From Deltaproteobacteria bacterium (GTDB lineage Bacteria > Desulfobacterota > DSM-4660 > Desulfatiglandales > HGW-15), in assembly GCA_020060215.1 (NCBI GenBank), contig JAGVAP010000051.1, positions 54,948 through 118,947 on the forward strand: a DNA stretch of 64,000 bases, in the 5' to 3' direction. Of the stretch, positions 59,395 to 64,000 are shown in pieces (position 1 is the first letter of the stretch; each line of letters starts with the position of its first letter). A program made the translations under genes and the position numbers. The notes beneath the pieces were generated by a model, which worked only from the letters and a program-made list of their open reading frames with translations, made no database searches and had not been told where the DNA came from.

Positions 59395-61104
59395 TTACGT
59401 CATCACCGCCGATGCCGCTTCTTCCAGGGTCGTGATCCCCTTGAAGACCTTTATGGCGGCATCCTCCTTGAGGGTCTGGAGCCTCCCTGCTTCTCTGGCG
59501 GCCCGGGTAATCTCCTTCGAAGATCGGCGCTTGAGAATCAGCTCCTGAATCAGATCATCGATCACCAGCACCTCGAACAGACCGGTCCTGCCCTTGTACC
59601 CGGTCTCCATGCACTGAAAGCATCCCTCCCCTTTGTAGAGCGTGGTCCCCTTGTATTTCTCGAGTCCCCACTGGGAAAAGAGCTCCGGCGGGGGTACATA
59701 GGGCTTCCTGCAGTAGGGACAAATGGTCCGGACCAGCCGCTGTGCAAAAGAGACCAGCATGACCGAGCTGATGAGGAAGTGTTCGATCCCCATGTCCGCG
59801 AAACGCGTGATCGCCCCGGCGGCATCGTTGGTGTGAACCGTGCTCAGCACCCGGTGACCGGTCAGGGCCGCCTGCACGGCAATGGCCGCGGTCTCCGAAT
59901 CCCGGATCTCGCCTACCATGATGACGTCCGGGTCCTGCCTCAGGATGGAGCGAAGCCCGCCCGCAAAGGTCATCCCCGCCTTCTGGTTGAGCTGCACCTG
60001 ACGGATGCGGTCGATACGGTACTCCACAGGATCCTCGAGGGTGATGATGTTCACATCCGGCTGGTTGAGATCCTTGAGGATGGCATAGAGGCTCGAGGTC
60101 TTCCCGCTTCCCGTGGGTCCGGTGCTCAGGATCATGCCGTAAGGCTTGCGGATCATGGCCTCGATCTTCTCACGATCCTTTGGGGCCATTCCGAGTTGGT
60201 CTAGACCCATGATTCCGACGCTCGTATCCAGCAGTCTCAGGACCACGTTCTCTCCATGGATGGTCGGAACGGAGGAGACCCTGATGTTGATCTCCCTGTC
60301 TTCGGTCCGGATGGTGAAGCGACCGTCCTGGGGCACACGCGATATCGCGATGTCCATATTCCCCAGGATCTTCAGACGGGAGACCACGGCAAGGTGCATG
60401 GACTTCGGAGGCGCCGGCACATCGTGGAGCTTTCCGTCGACCCGGAAACGGATCCTGAGGATATCCTTGTCCGGGCTGATATGAACATCGCTTGCCCGCT
60501 CCCGGATGGCCTGGTACAGGATGGAGTTCACCAGGCGGACGATCGGCGCCTCTTCGGCAAGTCCCTGCAGACTGCGTACGGTCACATCCTCGGTCGCGAC
60601 CTCCCGATCCGCGGCCGCAGAGCGTTCGACCTCCATCTCCCCCACGCTCTCCATCACCTGGCCCAGGTCGGTGTACTGGCCGTAAAGCCTGCCCATGATC
60701 TGATTGAGCTCCTGCTCCGTGCAGATCACGGGCTCCACCTCCAGGTTGGTGTGGACCTCGACGGCATCCAGTCCGTCGATGTCCATGGGATCCAGCATGG
60801 CGATGGTCAGGAGATAACCCTTCTTGTTCAAGGGTGCGAGCTGATGCTTCCGCGCCAGATCGGCAGGAATGACCCTGGAGAGGGCCGGGTCAATCGGATA
60901 TACGTCGGGGCGATACTTTTCCACCCTGAGCTGCTTGGAGACGAGGTCCATGACCCGGGATTCCTGGACGAACCCCTGCCGGACAAGGTACTGGCCGAGC
61001 TTCAGCCCCTCCTTCTTGTGCTCCACCAGGGCCTGCCGCAGTTGGGGCTCGCTCAAGAGCCCGGCCTCCATCAGCATTTCACCTAATCTCTTCTTTTTCG
61101 CCAT
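59395..61104 (-). CDS. Type IV pilus / type II secretion assembly ATPase (PilB/GspE/MshE family)
   Basis: A 569-residue assembly ATPase. It has a MshEN-like N-terminal domain (LGEMLMEAGLLSEPQLRQAL, residues 7-26) and a full AAA core: Walker A GPTGSGKTS, Asp box IITLEDPVEYR, Walker B PDVIMVGEIRDSETA, His box LSTVHTND. A zinc-binding tetracysteine (CPYC then CFQC) lies near the C-terminus. It drives pilin or pseudopilin polymerisation with PilC. It lies 49 bp downstream of the ExeA/MshM-like gene. Confidence 0.94.
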   Translation of the reverse strand: MAKKKRLGEMLMEAGLLSEPQLRQALVEHKKEGLKLGQYLVRQGFVQESRVMDLVSKQLRVEKYRPDVYPIDPALSRVIPADLARKHQLAPLNKKGYLLTIAMLDPMDIDGLDAVEVHTNLEVEPVICTEQELNQIMGRLYGQYTDLGQVMESVGEMEVERSAAADREVATEDVTVRSLQGLAEEAPIVRLVNSILYQAIRERASDVHISPDKDILRIRFRVDGKLHDVPAPPKSMHLAVVSRLKILGNMDIAISRVPQDGRFTIRTEDREINIRVSSVPTIHGENVVLRLLDTSVGIMGLDQLGMAPKDREKIEAMIRKPYGMILSTGPTGSGKTSSLYAILKDLNQPDVNIITLEDPVEYRIDRIRQVQLNQKAGMTFAGGLRSILRQDPDVIMVGEIRDSETAAIAVQAALTGHRVLSTVHTNDAAGAITRFADMGIEHFLISSVMLVSFAQRLVRTICPYCRKPYVPPPELFSQWGLEKYKGTTLYKGEGCFQCMETGYKGRTGLFEVLVIDDLIQELILKRRSSKEITRAAREAGRLQTLKEDAAIKVFKGITTLEEAASAVMT

Positions 61105-61153
61105 TCAGCCGATCTTTCACGGAATACTCCATCGCCCTCAGCCTGGTTGAGGA

Positions 61154-62887
61154 CTATGGGGCCAGAACCACGCTGCCGCGCACGAAGCCATCCACCACCT
61201 CCCCGCGGGTTGAAACCTCCGGCGGTAAGCTTGCGAGCGTTGAAGAAGCGGATGCTTCGTTCGGATATACCTGTGCAACCACCACATGGTACGTAAGTCC
61301 CTTCGAGGCCTCCCAGACCGGGAGCACCCTCAATGGGGGATCGACCCTCGGAAGCTCATTCACCCATCGGTACGCATCCTCCAGGGTCTTTGATTCGTGG
61401 ATGCGAATGACCCCGCCTCTCCAGCACTCATCGGAACTGCGAACATTCAAGACCGGGAAGGTGACCCACTGCCCGGTCTCGATTCGGTTGACGTCGGGAA
61501 TGTGAGGGTTTGCCTGCGCCACTTTGTGCATTCTCTCCACCGTGAACTCTCCGTATACCCGGGCGACCATTGCGGAGACCATATCGTTGCGCCTCACGAC
61601 AATGCGGCCGATTTCATAGGGCGCGGCAGACGCCTCCGTAAATCCTGCAAAGACGGCTATGCCGCCATTTGGCCCGGCCGCGGTTTTCGTTGCCACTTCA
61701 CCGGACGCGAACGGCTTGGAATGCTCAACGGGAACCGAAGGGTTCGGGGGTCGTTTTTCTGAAAGGGCAGGCGCGGTTGTCCCGTTCAAGGGGCGAGGGA
61801 CCATCCCCTTCTGGGCCCTGCTGCCGGAAGCCGGTGCAGAGGTCAGGGGCTGAGGACCGGTGTTGCTCCCCGCGGATGAAAGGAACGGGGGACCCTTCTC
61901 CGGGTCGGACGGCCCCTGCTCCACCGGCAGCCGCACAGGATCCGGTTCTTTGAGAGGGAGCGGGGGATGCCCGGGAGTGACCCGGCCGTATTCGAAAAGG
62001 CCCCAAACCGCGAGTGCGGCGGCAAACGAAGAAACGTATGCCCATCGGAAGGGTGTGCCGCTACCTCCCGCCTTGCCGTCGATACACGAGCGGACCAGAG
62101 ACAGCCCTGCGATCCGCTTGTTTTGAACAATGAGCGCCAGGATGATCCGATGGCAGAGGTGCACGATTCTCCGTGGATATCCTCCGGTAGCCCGATAGAT
62201 GGCCAGCATGGCCGCATAGGAGAACCGGATCCCCGCCTTCCCCCTTTCGCTCGCCTTGTCCAGGCGGAACGCGATCATCTGTCGCGTGTCCTTGAAGGAG
62301 AGGGGGTCCAGCCGAAGCAGCAGATTGACCCGGTCGCTGAAGTTCTGATGGTCTCGAAGAACCGATTCGAACTCCGTCTGGGCAAAGATGACGATCTGAA
62401 GCAGCTTGGAGTCGTTCGTCTCGTAGTTCAGGAACTCCCTCAGGATCTCCAGGCAGAATGAAGGGATCTTCTGGCCTTCATCAATGATCAGGACGACGGT
62501 CTTTCCTTCTTCCACCCCCTTGCTGAAAAGATACTGCTTGATCTGCTCCTTGATCTGCCACTCGTCCCTCGTCAGCCCATAGGGGGAGCACTTGAACAAT
62601 CGGGCCACCATCAGGAGAAAGTCCCTCGGGGTCCCGAAAAAGGGGTCGAAGATGAAGTGGGCCTCGGTCTTGTGGTCCCCCTCGAGATTGGCCATGAGCC
62701 GCCTGCAGAGGGTCGTCTTTCCCGTTCCAACTCTCCCCAGGACCACGTTCAGCCCCCGTCGCAGCCGCAGGGCGACCTCGAGATTCTGGAGGCAGGAGAC
62801 GTGCTGGGCGGACTTGTAGAAGAACCTGGGGTCCGGAGAGTTGGAGAAGGGCTCCTTGTTGAAATGCAGTATCTTGAAATAGTCCAC
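61154..62887 (-). CDS. ExeA/MshM-like AAA ATPase with LysM- and SPOR-like C-terminal regions
   Basis: A 577-residue fusion protein. Residues 1-270 are an ExeA/MshM-type AAA domain (Walker A GRVGTGKTT near residue 51, Walker B VVLIIDEGQ, GGYPRRIVHLCHR). One membrane helix at about 283-303 follows, then a Pro/Ser-rich linker to about 415. A LysM-like peptidoglycan-binding segment comes next (MHKVAQANPHIPDVNRIETG) and then a SPOR-like C-terminus. It likely couples ATP hydrolysis in the cytoplasm to cell-wall remodelling for secretin assembly. GTG at 62887 starts the reading; no strong ribosome site is seen. Confidence 0.85.
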   Translation of the reverse strand: MDYFKILHFNKEPFSNSPDPRFFYKSAQHVSCLQNLEVALRLRRGLNVVLGRVGTGKTTLCRRLMANLEGDHKTEAHFIFDPFFGTPRDFLLMVARLFKCSPYGLTRDEWQIKEQIKQYLFSKGVEEGKTVVLIIDEGQKIPSFCLEILREFLNYETNDSKLLQIVIFAQTEFESVLRDHQNFSDRVNLLLRLDPLSFKDTRQMIAFRLDKASERGKAGIRFSYAAMLAIYRATGGYPRRIVHLCHRIILALIVQNKRIAGLSLVRSCIDGKAGGSGTPFRWAYVSSFAAALAVWGLFEYGRVTPGHPPLPLKEPDPVRLPVEQGPSDPEKGPPFLSSAGSNTGPQPLTSAPASGSRAQKGMVPRPLNGTTAPALSEKRPPNPSVPVEHSKPFASGEVATKTAAGPNGGIAVFAGFTEASAAPYEIGRIVVRRNDMVSAMVARVYGEFTVERMHKVAQANPHIPDVNRIETGQWVTFPVLNVRSSDECWRGGVIRIHESKTLEDAYRWVNELPRVDPPLRVLPVWEASKGLTYHVVVAQVYPNEASASSTLASLPPEVSTRGEVVDGFVRGSVVLAP

Positions 62888-63080
62888 GATATTTTCAGTG
62901 CTTGGATTCTAAGTTGAAGTTCCCGTACAAAGTCCCTCGACACCGTCATCTCGATCCGAGAAATCCGGGGGCCGGAACGTGAGCAGGACAAGATTTCTCC
63001 CTCTGCTCGAAATGGCAGGTACGCTCAACCGGACTCTTGCGGGAGCATCAACCCTCAACTCACCACCTGCCCCCCGCCAC

Positions 63081-64000
63081 TCACTTTGTTTTCCCCGGGG
63101 AACCGGCAGGGCCGAGGATGTGGGGTGTGATGAACACCAACACGTCCTCCATGGTCCCCGAGTTGTTCCTGCTCTTGAACAGGTTCCCGAACAGCGGCAC
63201 GTCCTTCAGGCCCGGAACCCCCTCTTCGGTTTCCGAGTCCTGCTGCCGGGTAAGCCCCGAGATCACGATGGTCTCGCCGTCCTTCACGATGAGCGTGGTC
63301 TCGGTCTGCTTCTTGATAATGAAGGGATTTCCCTGCACGGTTCGGGTGATGTCCACTGCATCCTTCTTGACCACGATCTTCATCTTGAGGTGCTCGCCGT
63401 CGATCACGTGAGGGGTGATCTCAAGCCGCAGGACGGCGTTCTCGAATCTCACTTCGGACTCACCCAGGGCGGAGCTCGAGACGAAGGGGACCTTCTCCCC
63501 GCTCTCCGTAAAGGCCATCTGATTGTCCAGGGTGGTGATGGACGGCCGGGAAAGGACGTTGAGCTTGCCTTCCTTCTGGAGGGCGGAAAGCCTGGCATCC
63601 AGCAGATAGCTTCCCAGTTTCTGGCCCACGTAGCCGATCGTCAGCCCCTTCAGGCTGTCTGCGACGAAGTCCGCAGGGAAATGCCCGGCCGAGCCGTCCG
63701 CAGTGGGGCTGACCCGGGTATCCACGCCTGATCCCGCGAGACCACCGCTCCTCGCACCCGGGGTGATCCAGTGATCCTTTCCTCCGTCGGTCGTACGATA
63801 CAGGCCTCCCCATTCGATGCCCAGTTGACGGGCCGTATCACGGGTGGTCTCGACAATGTTCGCCTCGATTCGGACTTGTGCAGTGGCGCGGTCGAGCTGT
63901 CGAACCACCTGCATCACGGTCTCCATCTCCTTCTTTCGCGCCTGGACGATCAGCGCATTGTTGTGCTCGTCCACCATGACTCGCGCCTCTCCCCGCCCCG
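63081..64000 (-). CDS. Secretin (PilQ/GspD/MshL family), 5 prime part cut by the window edge
   Basis: The frame runs off the right edge, so only the C-terminal portion of about 305 residues is seen. An internal Met at 63977 is not the true start because an open frame continues upstream (RGEARV before MVDEHNNALIV). Visible are the end of a secretin N1/N2 domain (NNALIVQARKKEMETVMQVV, QVRIEANIVETT), the multimerising beta-barrel segments (VLSRPSITTLDNQMAFTES, TTLIVKDGETIVISGLTRQQ) and the conserved C-terminus GVPGLKDVPLFGNLFKSRN. It forms the outer-membrane pore of the pilus or secretion system. The true start lies outside the window. Confidence 0.93.
   Translation of the reverse strand, partial: GRGEARVMVDEHNNALIVQARKKEMETVMQVVRQLDRATAQVRIEANIVETTRDTARQLGIEWGGLYRTTDGGKDHWITPGARSGGLAGSGVDTRVSPTADGSAGHFPADFVADSLKGLTIGYVGQKLGSYLLDARLSALQKEGKLNVLSRPSITTLDNQMAFTESGEKVPFVSSSALGESEVRFENAVLRLEITPHVIDGEHLKMKIVVKKDAVDITRTVQGNPFIIKKQTETTLIVKDGETIVISGLTRQQDSETEEGVPGLKDVPLFGNLFKSRNNSGTMEDVLVFITPHILGPAGSPGKTK

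Noticed and set aside
1..64000. tRNA, rRNA, riboswitch, integrase or prophage signals
   Set aside because: No cloverleaf-like sequence, rRNA block, known riboswitch core, integrase or transposase was recognised; the holin-family protein at 24309 belongs to a widespread chromosomal family and has no phage neighbours.

Overview
This 64 kb window is a GC-rich, gene-dense bacterial chromosome segment with almost every gene on the minus strand. The gene content suggests a Desulfobacterota (deltaproteobacterial) genome, probably an anaerobic or facultative fatty-acid or amino-acid degrader. Supporting signs are a branched-chain-amino-acid-type ABC transporter in an operon with an acyl-CoA ligase, ETF and acyl-CoA dehydrogenase, DUF1847, DUF3786 and TIGR04076 proteins, a LUD-domain protein, crotonase/HMG-CoA-lyase-like genes and sigma-54 signalling. 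The taxonomic call is inference; no rRNA, tRNA or other marker lies in the window.

Layout. 0.3-7 kb: one minus-strand operon livK-livH-livM-livG-livF-acyl-CoA synthetase. 7.3-12.2 kb: a PLP desulfhydrase/ACC-deaminase-family enzyme, then acyl-CoA dehydrogenase and etfB-etfA with a small unknown protein. 12.5-20.6 kb: housekeeping and unknown genes (TIGR04076, DUF3786, an isolated hisF, a secretin-N-domain protein, a lipid kinase, a CBS-ACT protein, DUF1847, NUDIX, an AAA ATPase, a thiamine-binding-like protein, a TrpF-like barrel). 20.7-32.8 kb: amidohydrolase, two paralogous EamA transporters, HAD, holin-like membrane protein, RidA, LUD protein, a GalT/HIT-like protein, a 978-residue hybrid histidine kinase, an EI24 membrane protein and a cold-shock gene with a clear terminator. 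33-38.9 kb: radical SAM, a membrane-anchored MsrAB fusion, lgt, an HNH nuclease, a lipoprotein and a HAD phosphatase. 39-45 kb: a three-gene acyl-CoA cassette and the bifunctional proline catabolism enzyme PutA. 45.3-49.2 kb: a chemoreceptor paired with a periplasmic Cache protein, plus small unknown genes.

49.2 kb to the right edge is the most interesting region. It is a type IV pilus/type II secretion-like assembly locus read right to left: secretin (cut by the window edge), an ExeA/MshM-like ATPase with LysM- and SPOR-like C-terminal regions, a PilB/GspE ATPase, a PilC/GspF platform protein, a membrane-anchored sigma-54 activator, a PilT-like ATPase, and then two tandem copies of a four-gene minor-pseudopilin cassette in the order H-I-J-K. 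The K-like (PilX-like) members of the two cassettes share an N-terminal transmembrane segment but carry unrelated C-terminal passengers, one of them a beta-solenoid-like repeat region. The gene order resembles MSHA pilus loci, but no obvious major pilin is present.

Intergenic DNA is rich in dispersed palindromic and short-unit repeats of several families (GTAGGAGC, GTAGGATGGG, ATTCC-rich, GAAC-rich, CAGGAT and TTCACCCT types). These sit between genes, once inside the liv operon, and in one case supply the stop codon of a gene.
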